DNA of 64,000 bases from Methylomarinum sp. Ch1-1 (GTDB taxonomy: Bacteria > Pseudomonadota > Gammaproteobacteria > Methylococcales > Methylomonadaceae), in NCBI RefSeq assembly GCF_030717995.2, contig NZ_CP157743.1:3560501-3624500 (forward strand), in the 5' to 3' direction. Under the pieces are notes generated by a model. It had not been told where the DNA came from, did not search any database, and saw only the letters and a program-made list of their open reading frames with translations. This document shows, piece after piece, positions 17,093 through 26,600 of this stretch (position 1 is the first letter of the stretch; every line of letters begins with the position of its first letter). Made by a program: the position numbers and the translations under genes.

Positions 17093-19828
17093 CTAGTCAA
17101 ATTCATAAGCAAATTCCCCATTATCGACCTTGACATGAGTCCGAGATACAGTCTGCCCCTCCATCATTCGTTGCAGAAATTCTTCACTGATGCGCGGCAA
17201 CACGGTATTGGTCAGAATCGCATCGATCATACGCCCGCCGCTTTCCACTTCGGTGCAACGTTCAGCGATCAGTTTGATTACGTCGTCATCGTAACTGAAC
17301 GGAACCTTATGGCTTTCTTCGATGCGTTTTTCGATGCGTTTCAACTGCAGTTTCGCAATCGTCGCGATCATTTCATCGCTTAACGGATAATAAGGGATGA
17401 CGACCAAACGTCCCAATAATGCCGGCGGAAATACTTTCAATAAAGGTTCCCGCAAGGCCTTGGAGATGCCTTCCGGATCCGGCATCAAATCCGGATCTTT
17501 GCAGAGATTGGCGATCAAGTCGGTACCGGCGTTGGTCGTCAACAGAATCAGGGTATTCTTAAAGTCTATGATCCGTCCTTCGCCGTCTTCCATCCAGCCT
17601 TTGTCGAAGACCTGAAAGAAAATCTCATGCACATCGGGATGGGCTTTTTCCACTTCATCCAGCAACACGACACTATAAGGCCTGCGTCTGACCGCCTCGG
17701 TCAGGACTCCGCCCTCGCCGTAGCCGACGTAGCCCGGAGGCGCCCCTTTCAACGTCGAGACGGTATGAGCCTCCTGATATTCACTCATGTTGATCGTGAT
17801 CACGTTCTGTTCGCCGCCGTATAAGGCTTCGGCGAGCGCCAGCGCGGTTTCGGTCTTGCCGACCCCGGACGTGCCGGCCAGCATGAACACGCCGATCGGC
17901 TTGTTGGGGTTATCCAACCCGGCCCTGGATGTCTGTATCCGCCGTGCAATCATATCCAGCGCATGACGTTGACCGATGATGCGTTTCTCCAGGGTATCTG
18001 CCAAATGCAGGACCGTTTCGATTTCGTTTTTGACCATTTTGCCGACCGGGATACCGGTCCAGTCGCCGACCACCGAAGCGACGGCCTGTGCATCGACACT
18101 GGGCAGTATCAGAGGGTCCTCGCCCTGCAACTGATGCAACTGGCCCTGCAAATCCTGTAACTCGCTCAACATTTGTTGACTGGATTCGGTCGAGACCGTC
18201 GCTTCGGTTCCACCTTGTTCTGCGGTTTGATCGACGGCTTTCTCCAGATCGCTGTCGGAACTTTCCACCTTGCCGGTGGCCTCTCGTAACTGTTTGCGCA
18301 AATCGAGAATTTTCTGCACCAGTTCGCGTTCATCGTTCCAGCGCTTGTCCAATACTTGCAGTCTTTGTTTTTCCTGCTCCATCTTTTCCAGCGCCAGCTG
18401 TTCGCGTTGACCGATTTCGACACCGACCGTTTTTTCCCTGTCGATGATGCGTAATTCCGTCTCCAACGCGGCAATGCGTTTACGGCTGTCATCGACTTCG
18501 GCCGGCACCGCGAACTGACTGATGGCGACGCGGGCGCTGGCGGTATCCAGCAGGCTGACCGATTTGTCCGGCAATTGTCGGGCCGGAATGTAACGATGCG
18601 ATAATTTGACCGCGGCTTCCAAAGCCTCGTCGAGCACCTGCACCTTATGGTGATTCTCCATCATCGTCGCGACACCGCGCATCATCAGGATGGCTTTCTC
18701 CTCATTCGGCTCATCGATTTGCACCACTTGAAAACGGCGGGTCAAGGCCGGATCTTTTTCGATGTGTTTCTTGTATTCCGCCCAGGTGGTCGCGGCGACC
18801 GTACGCAACGTACCACGCGCCAAAGCCGGCTTCAACAAGTTGGCCGCGTCTCCGGTGCCGGCCGCCCCGCCGGCGCCGACGAGCGTATGCGCTTCGTCGA
18901 TGAAAAGGATGATGGCTTTTTCCGAGGACTGAACCTCTTCGATCACCTGACGCAGGCGATTCTCGAATTCCCCTTTCATACTGGCGCCAGCCTGCAACAA
19001 ACCGACATCTAGCGTCCGCAGCGTCACGTCTTGCAGCGGCGGCGGCACATCGCCGGCGACAATCTTTTGTGCGAAGCCTTCGACGACAGCCGTTTTACCG
19101 ACACCGGCCTCACCGGTCAGCATTGGGTTGTTTTGCCGTCTGCGCATCAGAATATCGATTACTTGCCTGATCTCTTCATCCCGGCCGACAATCGGGTCCA
19201 TGGTTCCGGAACGCGCCTGTTCGGTCAGATCGACGGTGAATTGCTGTAGCGCTTCCTGTTTGCCCATCTGCGCCGGCGCCATGGCGCCGCTGGCTTCGCC
19301 GGGCACGGCGCCCCCGCCGACATGAGAGCCATCGGAGGCGGACAAGCCATCTTCCGGAGAACCGCTGACGATGTCATAAAAGCCATCGGTCAAACTATCG
19401 AGTTTGATTTTGTCGAATTCCTTGGAAATGCTCAGCAAGGCGTGATTAAGTCCCTTGGTCTTCAATATGCCAACCACCAGGAAACCGGAACGAACCTGGG
19501 ACTCGCCAAACATCAGGGTGCCGAATACCCATCCGCGTTCCACGGCCTCCTCGACATGTGAGGATAGATCGGAAATCGACGTCGACCCTCTCGGCAGGCT
19601 GTCCAAGGCATCGGTAAAGTCCTTGGCGACCCGGGCCGGCTCAAGATTGAAGTGGCGGATGATCTTATGCAGATCGGAGTCCTGCAACTGTAAAATCTGA
19701 TGCAGCCAATGAGCCAACTCCACATAGGGATTGCCGCGCATTTTACAAAAAACGGTGGCGCCCTCAATGGCTTTGTAACACACATTATTCAGCTTACCGA
19801 ACAATGCGACACGGCTAATTTCGCTCAT
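17093..19828 (-). CDS. clpV: T6SS ATPase ClpV (TssH)
   Basis: ClpV is the AAA+ disaggregase that unfolds the contracted TssB/TssC sheath for recycling. The 911-residue protein has a ClpN-like N-domain (about 1-160) and Walker A1 GEAGVGKT at 239-246 with Walker B FIDEAH. A coiled middle domain rich in Glu and Gln (about 450-570) follows. The second AAA+ module has GTSGVGKT near 645, LLDEVEKAHPDV and a C-terminal D2-small domain. The segment between about 515 and 560 is long and low-complexity (SSDSDLEKAVDQTAEQGG). It is separated from tssG and from the effector genes by repeat blocks on both sides, so it may be its own transcript. Confidence 0.97.
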   Translation of the reverse strand: MSEISRVALFGKLNNVCYKAIEGATVFCKMRGNPYVELAHWLHQILQLQDSDLHKIIRHFNLEPARVAKDFTDALDSLPRGSTSISDLSSHVEEAVERGWVFGTLMFGESQVRSGFLVVGILKTKGLNHALLSISKEFDKIKLDSLTDGFYDIVSGSPEDGLSASDGSHVGGGAVPGEASGAMAPAQMGKQEALQQFTVDLTEQARSGTMDPIVGRDEEIRQVIDILMRRRQNNPMLTGEAGVGKTAVVEGFAQKIVAGDVPPPLQDVTLRTLDVGLLQAGASMKGEFENRLRQVIEEVQSSEKAIILFIDEAHTLVGAGGAAGTGDAANLLKPALARGTLRTVAATTWAEYKKHIEKDPALTRRFQVVQIDEPNEEKAILMMRGVATMMENHHKVQVLDEALEAAVKLSHRYIPARQLPDKSVSLLDTASARVAISQFAVPAEVDDSRKRIAALETELRIIDREKTVGVEIGQREQLALEKMEQEKQRLQVLDKRWNDERELVQKILDLRKQLREATGKVESSDSDLEKAVDQTAEQGGTEATVSTESSQQMLSELQDLQGQLHQLQGEDPLILPSVDAQAVASVVGDWTGIPVGKMVKNEIETVLHLADTLEKRIIGQRHALDMIARRIQTSRAGLDNPNKPIGVFMLAGTSGVGKTETALALAEALYGGEQNVITINMSEYQEAHTVSTLKGAPPGYVGYGEGGVLTEAVRRRPYSVVLLDEVEKAHPDVHEIFFQVFDKGWMEDGEGRIIDFKNTLILLTTNAGTDLIANLCKDPDLMPDPEGISKALREPLLKVFPPALLGRLVVIPYYPLSDEMIATIAKLQLKRIEKRIEESHKVPFSYDDDVIKLIAERCTEVESGGRMIDAILTNTVLPRISEEFLQRMMEGQTVSRTHVKVDNGEFAYEFD

Positions 19829-19897
19829 ACTTCACTCCCAGCTTGATGGTTATTCAATTGTTATTATCCGGCGTTAGACTGTTTTTCAAGAATTCAA

Positions 19898-20054
19898 GTA
19901 ATTATTCAGCGTATTTTTATCAGAGGGAGTAGGCTATTGATTTATCGGGCTGTCTGCAACAGGACGTTGCAGCCAGAGCTTACATGGATGTATTCACGCG
20001 TCCCGAGAAATCAATGGTCTACTCCCTAAACCCTGAAAGATACTGAATAGTTAC
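19898..20054. repeat. Family B element (copy B3), 157 bp
   Basis: The ends are GTAATTATTCAGCG and CTGAATAGTTAC. The flanks GAATTCAA (19890-19897) and AAATTCAA (20055-20062) match at seven of eight positions, the decayed form of an 8-bp target duplication. It lies between tssG and clpV, next to the nested C5 element. Confidence 0.85.
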
Positions 20055-20080
20055 AAATTCAACTGCATGGCTATACCTTC

Positions 20081-20298
20081 GAGCGATTCCCATATTTGGA
20101 TAACAAAGAGGGCTTGAGGTGTGTTTGGCAAGGATGTCGGCGACAGGGAGTCCGCCGCCAGGCCCCCACCCAGCACCTAAATTCCATGGCTACTGGACTA
20201 TATTTTACATTCCAGGATAATTTAGGTGCTGGGTGAACGGCGCTCCTCGACAGACACACCCCATGCCCTTTTTGAACGCCAAAGTGGGAATTGCTGGG
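20081..20298. repeat. Family C element (copy C5), both arms present, with nested A copy and 8-bp direct repeats
   Basis: The left arm begins GAGCGATTCCCATATTTGG. The right arm ends CCTTTTTGAACGCCAAAG and TGGGAATTGCTGGG. The direct repeat ATACCTTC flanks it at 20073-20080 and 20299-20306. A family A element (20168-20234, perfect 15-bp inverted ends) is nested inside. This is the best copy for defining family C. It ends about 20 bp before the tssG stop codon. Confidence 0.8.
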
Positions 20299-20320
20299 AT
20301 ACCTTCACGCTGTGCATCGC

Positions 20321-21340
20321 TCAGATCTGTAAAGGATTCAGCAGCAAATCATCGGCATCGTTGTCGGCCGAACGCAGCCCCAACCAGCTGTTCCAGCCCA
20401 GACGCGAATCGCCGTCCAAACGGCTCATCGGCACCTGATCCTTTTTTAATACCAGATTGACATCCCAGCTAAATTCAAAGCCGGTGTAATTCTGTACGAT
20501 CGCGATCAAGGTCGCCAAACGCTGTCCGGCCGGCAACAAACTGTTATATTCATCCAACGTCAAGGGTCCGAACACAATGCGAAACTTATGCTGACACCCC
20601 CAGACCTTGCTGCCCAACACGACCGAGACGCCTAACTGACCGGTGTTGATCGAATCGCCCAGACGGGTTTGTTCATTTTGTTCGATACCCAGCCATTCGC
20701 CGATAAAATCTTCGAGCTGAACCGGCAATTTAAAAAAATCGGTCAGGATGGCGATCAATCCGTCGGCATTCTTGGCCTGCGCAGACAAGAAGCCGGCGTA
20801 ATGGAATTTGGCCAGATCCGGCATCGCATCGCGTTGCCGACAGGCGGCATCACCGATTCCCGTCAATGCGCCCAGATAATGACCGAAACGGTTTCGATTC
20901 GGTCTGTCGAAGCTATATGCCGGCTCGGTATTGGCCTTGGCCCGGTAAAACAGGCTGATCATCCGGTGGTGGAAAATATCGGCGAATCTAGCCAGGGTAT
21001 GGTCATGATAATTGTGTTGGCGGATCCTGACATATTCGGTAATGTGCAACGGCATCGGCCCATTCGGCCCAAACAAACCGAAAAAAAGCTGATTCAGGCG
21101 CGCAGGCCTGCCGTCATTGCCGGGAACGAATCGGCTCAGGGTCGAAGCTTCAAAAGCCAGCGACACCTCCTGGCCAAACCTGACCGGATCATCGCCCGGC
21201 CTTTTCGACTGCCCTATCAACGGTTTTTCCGGATAGGCGCACTCGATCAGACGCAGCGCATGAAAGAAGCCATATTGATAGGTCTGTTGATGCAGAATCC
21301 GCATTAAATGATCTTTCGTTGCCCTGTTCTCGCCGGCCAT
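20321..21340 (-). CDS. tssG: T6SS baseplate protein TssG
   Basis: TssG is a wedge component of the T6SS baseplate, working with TssE, TssF and TssK. The 339-residue protein shows the family start HQQTYQYGFFHALRLIE (about 15-32) and EVSLAFEASTLSRFV. It continues with NQLFFGLFGPNGPMPLHITEYV (about 82-104) and ends in the AGQRLATLIAIVQNYTGFEF region. The ATG at 21340 keeps the helix before the HQQT motif and has an AGGA box about nine bases upstream, so I prefer it over the ATG at 21304. This makes a 37-bp overlap with tssF. Confidence 0.95.
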   Translation of the reverse strand: MAGENRATKDHLMRILHQQTYQYGFFHALRLIECAYPEKPLIGQSKRPGDDPVRFGQEVSLAFEASTLSRFVPGNDGRPARLNQLFFGLFGPNGPMPLHITEYVRIRQHNYHDHTLARFADIFHHRMISLFYRAKANTEPAYSFDRPNRNRFGHYLGALTGIGDAACRQRDAMPDLAKFHYAGFLSAQAKNADGLIAILTDFFKLPVQLEDFIGEWLGIEQNEQTRLGDSINTGQLGVSVVLGSKVWGCQHKFRIVFGPLTLDEYNSLLPAGQRLATLIAIVQNYTGFEFSWDVNLVLKKDQVPMSRLDGDSRLGWNSWLGLRSADNDADDLLLNPLQI

Positions 21341-23181
21341 CTGATGATTTCCTCGCGATCGGTCGAGCGGATCACGGTTTCTGTAAATGAGTTAATGGAA
21401 ACATAACGCGCTAAAAACTGCTCCAATACCGCGCCCAATAAAAAAACGCCGCTGCCTTCGAAAGCCGCCTCTTCGAAATTCAACGAAATTTCCATGCCGC
21501 GCGCGAAAACGATCGGCCCTCGGCTGTTAACCCGGCGAACGATATTATCCGCTTTAACCGATAACAAGCCCTCTATTTGCCTGCTAACCGATGCATCGCC
21601 ATAGTCTCCGTAGAGCTTTAACAAATGACGAAGCGCGACCGCCCCTTCTTTTTCGCTGTGGTCGATCAAGCTCAGATAGTTCAGCGTCAGATGATTGATT
21701 AAACTCCAGGCGGTATTGTCATAGGCATTCGAGGGTCGGGGCTTGGTCGGCCCAGCCAGACAGCGTATGCTCGCAATCGGCGCGCCTTTTTGCATCGTGA
21801 AGTCGGTTTTTGCAGCGCCCAGCGGCATCAACAACGGCAAATCACGATTACTGCACAGGGTCTTGATCGATAACTGCCGGAGTTCACTACTATAAGGCGG
21901 CGCCTCGGCATCGACCAAGGTGATGAACACCTCATTACCGATATAACTCGAACGCGGCCCGTGCCGTCTCTGTTTGGATGAAACGACACGCTGCGCACGG
22001 TGCAATGAATAATAAGCCGGTTGCCGTTGATGGTTGCGCTCGTCGCTATATTGATAAAAAGGTTGAAAATCGACGGTCTCTTCGCCATTGCCGCTACCGA
22101 CGACCTGTCTGACCTGGCAAACCTCAAAATCCATCGGTCTCGAGCGGTCGGGAACAACATGGTATTCCGAGAGCTTTTGATTGATATGAATCGGATCCAC
22201 CTGCTTGGGAAACAAATTGATCGCCGGACTGCAGAATAAGGCAAATTGCGATGCGTCGACCGAATTGATCAATTTAGAATGGCTGCGTTTAAGCAGCACG
22301 ATCAAATCCATTTCCTGGCTGTCGCATTGTCGTACCGCCTGTTTGAATCCGCCCAGTTCGACAAACATGAATCGCTCAGGCAAGGCAAAATATTCCTGCA
22401 GCAAGCGATAACCCTGAAAAGAGCGCGGCGAATATTTCAGCAAGGCTTCATCGTCACCGAACCCTAACCGCCGTACCGGCTGTTCTTTGACGAGATGCCG
22501 CCAGCGGTCCGACGTTTTTTCCACCGGCTGCATGCAGACGGCGAAGGCATCGCTCAATAATTGTTCGTATAGCTGCATCGGCAATTCGCCGTGACCGCGC
22601 AAATAAACCGGCAGGCTTTCCAATTTAATTTGATTGAATTTCAACCCCGCCGTGGTTCTAAGCCGGAGACGAATCCCCGCCTTCAGACCGTTCAGGCTCG
22701 GCGCCCCCAGATTGGCGACCGCGCCGACACTGGGCAGATATTCGGCCTCGCTGATTTCCAGCGGCCATAACGTCACATCATGTGCGCTGCGGTATTCGCA
22801 GGCGGTCTGTTCGCCTTTGCCGATTTGACTGCGTAGCGCGGTATCTCTGGGAATAACGAAGCCCTCATTCAACGAACCTTCACTCAAATCGGGCTGAAAC
22901 TGAACCACGGTCATCGAAGGGGTCGGTTCCAGATAATTAGGATAGACCATTTCCAGCAGATGCTGAGTGAAACGCGGAAATTCACTATCGACCTTAAGTT
23001 GAACCCTGGCCGCCATAAAGGCGAAGCCTTCCAGCAACCTTTCGACATAGGGATCGGCGCATTCGAAGCCGTCCATACCCAAACGCGCGGCGATTTTCGG
23101 GAATTCCGCGGCAAATTCTCCGCCCATCTCACGCAGATGGTGCAATTCCGAGTTGTAGTATTTAAGCAAACGTGGGTCCAT
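21304..23181 (-). CDS. tssF: T6SS baseplate protein TssF
   Basis: TssF is the main wedge protein of the baseplate and contacts TssG. It is 625 residues long, as usual. The N-terminus MDPRLLKYYNSELHHLREMGGEFAAEFPKIAARLGMDG is highly characteristic, followed by DPYVERLLEGFAFMAARVQLKVDSEFPRFTQHLLEMVYPNY. The C-terminus has SLNFEEAAFEGSGVFLLGAVLEQFLARYVSINSFTE, which matches the family end. It begins two bases after the tssE stop region and overlaps tssG at its 3' end. Confidence 0.97.
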   Translation of the reverse strand: MDPRLLKYYNSELHHLREMGGEFAAEFPKIAARLGMDGFECADPYVERLLEGFAFMAARVQLKVDSEFPRFTQHLLEMVYPNYLEPTPSMTVVQFQPDLSEGSLNEGFVIPRDTALRSQIGKGEQTACEYRSAHDVTLWPLEISEAEYLPSVGAVANLGAPSLNGLKAGIRLRLRTTAGLKFNQIKLESLPVYLRGHGELPMQLYEQLLSDAFAVCMQPVEKTSDRWRHLVKEQPVRRLGFGDDEALLKYSPRSFQGYRLLQEYFALPERFMFVELGGFKQAVRQCDSQEMDLIVLLKRSHSKLINSVDASQFALFCSPAINLFPKQVDPIHINQKLSEYHVVPDRSRPMDFEVCQVRQVVGSGNGEETVDFQPFYQYSDERNHQRQPAYYSLHRAQRVVSSKQRRHGPRSSYIGNEVFITLVDAEAPPYSSELRQLSIKTLCSNRDLPLLMPLGAAKTDFTMQKGAPIASIRCLAGPTKPRPSNAYDNTAWSLINHLTLNYLSLIDHSEKEGAVALRHLLKLYGDYGDASVSRQIEGLLSVKADNIVRRVNSRGPIVFARGMEISLNFEEAAFEGSGVFLLGAVLEQFLARYVSINSFTETVIRSTDREEIIRWPARTGQRKII

Positions 23182-23183
23182 GC

Positions 23184-23687
23184 CTAACCGTCCAAATCAC
23201 GCAAATCGACGTCTCCGGTCACCTTATTGATTTCCGTGCGCAAATAGAGATGCAAGGGCAGCGGTTGCGCCCATAGACTGGCTTCAATATCGAAAACAAT
23301 GGCCATTTGGCTCATTTTATCGTCCGATGAAGTCATATGAATATTCAAGGTATGGGGCAATATCCTCGGCTCATATTGCTGTATAGCCTGTTTCACATTT
23401 CGTTCGATCTCGGCCAAATTGCTGCCCGATAATAACCGACCCGACAAGTCTTTAATGCCGTAATTGACGACGGAACGCGCGACTTCCGGGTATTGATCCA
23501 GATTCTCCACGGTATCCAGCGAACTGGCGTTCATCAGCCAGGAAATATCGCGCAGCACCGATTGCCGCAATTTATGCATCGATAAGACTCTTTTGTCTCG
23601 TGACTCCTGCTTCTTCCCCGGCTCGTCATCGGTCAGCCGGTCCAATAATGAAGGCTGCAGTCTCTCTTTCGGCGTCAGCTCGGCCAT
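23184..23687 (-). CDS. tssE: T6SS baseplate protein TssE (gp25-like)
   Basis: TssE is the gp25-like protein that primes sheath polymerisation on the baseplate. This 167-residue form begins with ELTPKERLQPSLLDRLTDDEPGKK, the usual leader. It then has LRQSVLRDISWLMNASSL and PEVARSVVNYGIKDLSGR, typical of the gp25 fold. The C-terminal strand reads LHLYLRTEINKVTGDVDLRDLDG. It is preceded by tagJ with a gap of five bases and followed by tssF with two. Confidence 0.95.
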   Translation of the reverse strand: MAELTPKERLQPSLLDRLTDDEPGKKQESRDKRVLSMHKLRQSVLRDISWLMNASSLDTVENLDQYPEVARSVVNYGIKDLSGRLLSGSNLAEIERNVKQAIQQYEPRILPHTLNIHMTSSDDKMSQMAIVFDIEASLWAQPLPLHLYLRTEINKVTGDVDLRDLDG

Positions 23688-23692
23688 AACAA

Positions 23693-24490
23693 TTATTCGC
23701 CTTCGCCGGCAAACTGAATCTGACGAATATCCAACAAAGAATAGTCATTCTGATCGGTGATTAACATCCTTTGCCCTAGCCCATAATAGGTATCGTCGAA
23801 AACCTGTCGCCATTCGGTTTTACGAGCGAGCTGAATAGCGCCATCGCTACTGTCCTCAGATCCGGAATAGCGGCTCGGAATGAAGCCCATCGCCTCGCCG
23901 CCATTAACCCAGATGAATTCAGCCGGAGCCCAAGCGAAATCGCGTAAATCGGCCGGCGCCATCAGGTTAATCTGTTTCAGACGCTGAAATGGAACCCAAT
24001 AATACTGACCATTGACAATGACCTCGAGCATTGGCCCGATGCGGTTATCGGCATCGGCAATCCAAGCAAATGGCTGTTCATCGATCCGGCCGCCGCTGGT
24101 CGGGGCCTGTTCCAAGGCATCGACTCTCAATTTAGCGGCTTCCGCATGCTTGCCATCTGCATCCAGATACAAGGCTTCCAGCAGCAAGGCGATCCAAGGA
24201 TCGGGTTCTCCGAAAATCAAAGGCGCTCTTTTGCCGGCAAACACATCCTTACGAATGCCTTCGCATAACAATACTTGCTGATAGGTCTGCACCATGAAGC
24301 GGGCGGAATCATCCAAGTCTTTCAGTACGTCCAGTTGCGTTCTGGCTTTATCCCATTGCCCCAGCAACACCTGAATTTGAAACAGCAAAATACGATGCTT
24401 GGCTTCGGCCGGGTTGCTGCGAATTTGCTGCTGAACTTCCTTGAGCGCCGCTTGCAGATCGCCTTCCGTTAATAATTGCGTTATGTCCAT
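23693..24490 (-). CDS. tagJ: T6SS accessory protein TagJ (ImpE/SciE family)
   Basis: TagJ proteins bind the TssB N-terminus in some T6SSs and modulate sheath disassembly by ClpV. The start MDITQLLTEGDLQAALKEVQ is chosen because GGGG sits about five bases upstream of this ATG; two more ATG or open codons lie just upstream. The first 110 residues are TPR-like (AALKEVQQQIRSNPAEAKHRILLFQIQVLLGQWDKA). The C-terminal half carries the ImpE landmarks FAWIADADNRIGPMLEVIVNGQYYWVPF and WRQVFDDTYYGLGQRM. It is the first gene after the intrinsic terminator that follows hcp. Confidence 0.94.
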   Translation of the reverse strand: MDITQLLTEGDLQAALKEVQQQIRSNPAEAKHRILLFQIQVLLGQWDKARTQLDVLKDLDDSARFMVQTYQQVLLCEGIRKDVFAGKRAPLIFGEPDPWIALLLEALYLDADGKHAEAAKLRVDALEQAPTSGGRIDEQPFAWIADADNRIGPMLEVIVNGQYYWVPFQRLKQINLMAPADLRDFAWAPAEFIWVNGGEAMGFIPSRYSGSEDSSDGAIQLARKTEWRQVFDDTYYGLGQRMLITDQNDYSLLDIRQIQFAGEGE

Positions 24491-24510
24491 CATTGCCCCT
24501 TTTGGCAAAC

Positions 24511-24545
24511 AAAAAAACGGAGAACAACATGGGATTGTTCTCCGT
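24511..24545 (-). terminator. Intrinsic terminator between hcp and tagJ
   Basis: On the minus strand a perfect 11-bp stem ACGGAGAACAA / TTGTTCTCCGT with a 7-nt loop is followed at once by a run of seven T (the A-run at 24511-24517). It starts about 12 bp after the hcp stop. It is a textbook partial terminator inside the tssA-to-tssG unit. Confidence 0.85.
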
Positions 24546-24556
24546 GACTTTGTTGT

Positions 24557-25039
24557 TTATATGGCTTCGTTTTTCATCAAATCCCAACCTTTTTGTTCGC
24601 CTTTACTGACCGTCCCGCCTTCGGTAAAGGCGTTATACTTGGTTTGGAAACCGTTAAAGTTGATGGAAATCGATTCTGACGGCCGCTCACCACCGCTGGA
24701 TACGCTATAGCTGCTGATAATCGCATCATGCAGCACATATTCCAGATATTCTTGACCCTTGGCGTCTGCGCCGCCGGTTTGGATAAAATGAATCGTGGCC
24801 TTACCCAGCGATTTGCCGCAAGTCGCCTGCATCATCAATTCCGTAGATGCCTTATCCATGGACTTGGTTAACGTGACCTCGGAAAATGAAGGGTTGCTGG
24901 TTTCCCGGTCTTGACCGCCGCCGCTCGCAGTGATCGCTCGACCCACGCCAAATTGAAACGAATCAATCGTAATCCAGTCCGCGTGGTCTGCAACAGTGCT
25001 GTCGCCTTTAATTGCTGTCTCGAAATTTAACAAGATCAT
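24557..25039 (-). CDS. hcp: T6SS tube protein Hcp (TssD)
   Basis: Hcp hexamers stack to form the inner tube that is fired by the sheath. The 160-residue protein has the family texts DSFQFGVGRAITASGGGQDRETSNPSFSEVTLTKSMDKAS, GKSLGKATIHF and YLEYVLHDAIISSYSVSSGGERPSESISINF. The 67-bp gap before it, from the tssC stop, is the largest within this block and could hold its own promoter. A strong terminator lies directly after it. Confidence 0.97.
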   Translation of the reverse strand: MILLNFETAIKGDSTVADHADWITIDSFQFGVGRAITASGGGQDRETSNPSFSEVTLTKSMDKASTELMMQATCGKSLGKATIHFIQTGGADAKGQEYLEYVLHDAIISSYSVSSGGERPSESISINFNGFQTKYNAFTEGGTVSKGEQKGWDLMKNEAI

Positions 25040-25106
25040 GGTATTTCCTCCAAAAATTTAAATACAAAACCAAGAAACAATCGCTCTACAACGATATTTC
25101 CAAAAA

Positions 25107-26597
25107 CTAGCCTTTTTGCGAAGGCAACTTAGACGTTAAACGCAACGATACCGTCAAGCCTTCCAATTGATAATGAGGCCGCAGAAAGAACTTAGACTGA
25201 TAATAACCGGGATTACCCTCGACTTCTTCGACGACGACTTCGGCGCCGGCCAACGGACGGCGCGCCTTATCCTTTTCCGACGCTACGGCCGGATTGCTTA
25301 ATACATAATTGCTAATCCAGCTATTCAACCAAGATTCCATATCCTGACGTTCCTTAAAGGAACCGATCTTGTCGCGCACGATACATTTCAGATAATGGGC
25401 AAAGCGACAGGTCGCGAACAAATAAGGCAGTCTCGCCCCAAGATTGGCGTTCGCCGTCGCATCGGGATCATCATACTCGGCTGGTTTGTGCAACGACTGC
25501 GCGCCAATGAATGCGGCGAAATCGGAGTTCTTCTTATGAATCAAGGGCATGAAACCCGATTTAGCCAGTTCCGCTTCTCTGCGGTCGCTAATCGCGATTT
25601 CAGTCGGACATTTCATATCCACGCCGCCATCGTCGGTCGGAAAGGTGTGGACCGGCAAGCCTTCCACCGCGCCGCCGGATTCGATACCGCGGATTTGCGA
25701 ACACCAGCCATATAGCTTGAATGAGCGATTGATGTTAGTCGCCATTGCATAAGCGGCATTGGACCAGGTGTATTTGCTGCTGTCCGCGGCCGCGGTATCC
25801 TCTTCGAAGTCGAATTCATCGACCGGATCAGTTCCGGCGCCATAAGGCAAACGCGACAGAAAACGCGGCATCGCCAAACCCAGATATTTAGCATCTTCCG
25901 ATTCACGCAGTGAACGCCAAGACGCGTATTCAGGCGTGGAGAAGATTTTGGTTAGATCGCGTGGATTGGCCAATTCGCCCCAGGAATCCATCTGCAGGGT
26001 CGTCGGCGCGACGCCGGTAATGAATGGCGAATGCGAGGCGGCGGAGATTTGCGCTATTTGGCTTAACATCTCGACATCCTTAGGCGAATGGTCGAAATAA
26101 TAATCGCCAACCAGACAACCGAAAGGTTCGCCACCGAATTGACCGTATTCCTCTTCGTAGAGCTTTTTGAACAAAGGACTTTGATCCCAGGCGGTGCCTT
26201 TGAATTTTTTCAGCGTCTTGCCGAGTTCCTTTTTAGAGATATTCATCACCCTGATTTTCAGCATCTCATCGGTTTCGGTATTGTTCACCAGATAATGCAG
26301 TCCCCGCCAGGCGCTTTCCAACTGCTGAAAATCTTCATGATGAATAATCAGATTGACTTGTTCGGTCAATTTTTTATCGATCTGAGCGATGACGGCCTGA
26401 ATCGAATTCAGCGCGTCTTCGGAAACGATCGAGGTATCCTTCAAGACATATTCGGCCAAGGTCTGCACCGCATTTTCAACCTCCTCCTTGGCGCGTTCAG
26501 ACTTGGGTTTGAATTCCTTTTGCAGCAATGCGGAGAAATCACCGGCTTCGCCAACTTGAGCTTCCGCCTGGGCTTCTTCTTTTTCTAACTCAGCCAT
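25107..26597 (-). CDS. tssC: T6SS sheath large subunit TssC (VipB)
   Basis: TssC builds the contractile sheath together with TssB. It is 496 residues long. Landmarks are LTEQVNLIIHHEDFQQLESAWRGLHYLV, then EEEYGQFGGEPFGCLVGDYYF, and RFLSRLPYGAGTDPVDEFDFEED. The C-terminal GNPGYYQSKFFLRPHYQLEGLTVSLRLTSKLP contains the strand that interlocks with neighbouring subunits. It begins 3 bp after tssB and is followed by hcp. Confidence 0.98.
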   Translation of the reverse strand: MAELEKEEAQAEAQVGEAGDFSALLQKEFKPKSERAKEEVENAVQTLAEYVLKDTSIVSEDALNSIQAVIAQIDKKLTEQVNLIIHHEDFQQLESAWRGLHYLVNNTETDEMLKIRVMNISKKELGKTLKKFKGTAWDQSPLFKKLYEEEYGQFGGEPFGCLVGDYYFDHSPKDVEMLSQIAQISAASHSPFITGVAPTTLQMDSWGELANPRDLTKIFSTPEYASWRSLRESEDAKYLGLAMPRFLSRLPYGAGTDPVDEFDFEEDTAAADSSKYTWSNAAYAMATNINRSFKLYGWCSQIRGIESGGAVEGLPVHTFPTDDGGVDMKCPTEIAISDRREAELAKSGFMPLIHKKNSDFAAFIGAQSLHKPAEYDDPDATANANLGARLPYLFATCRFAHYLKCIVRDKIGSFKERQDMESWLNSWISNYVLSNPAVASEKDKARRPLAGAEVVVEEVEGNPGYYQSKFFLRPHYQLEGLTVSLRLTSKLPSQKG

Positions 26598-26600
26598 GGT

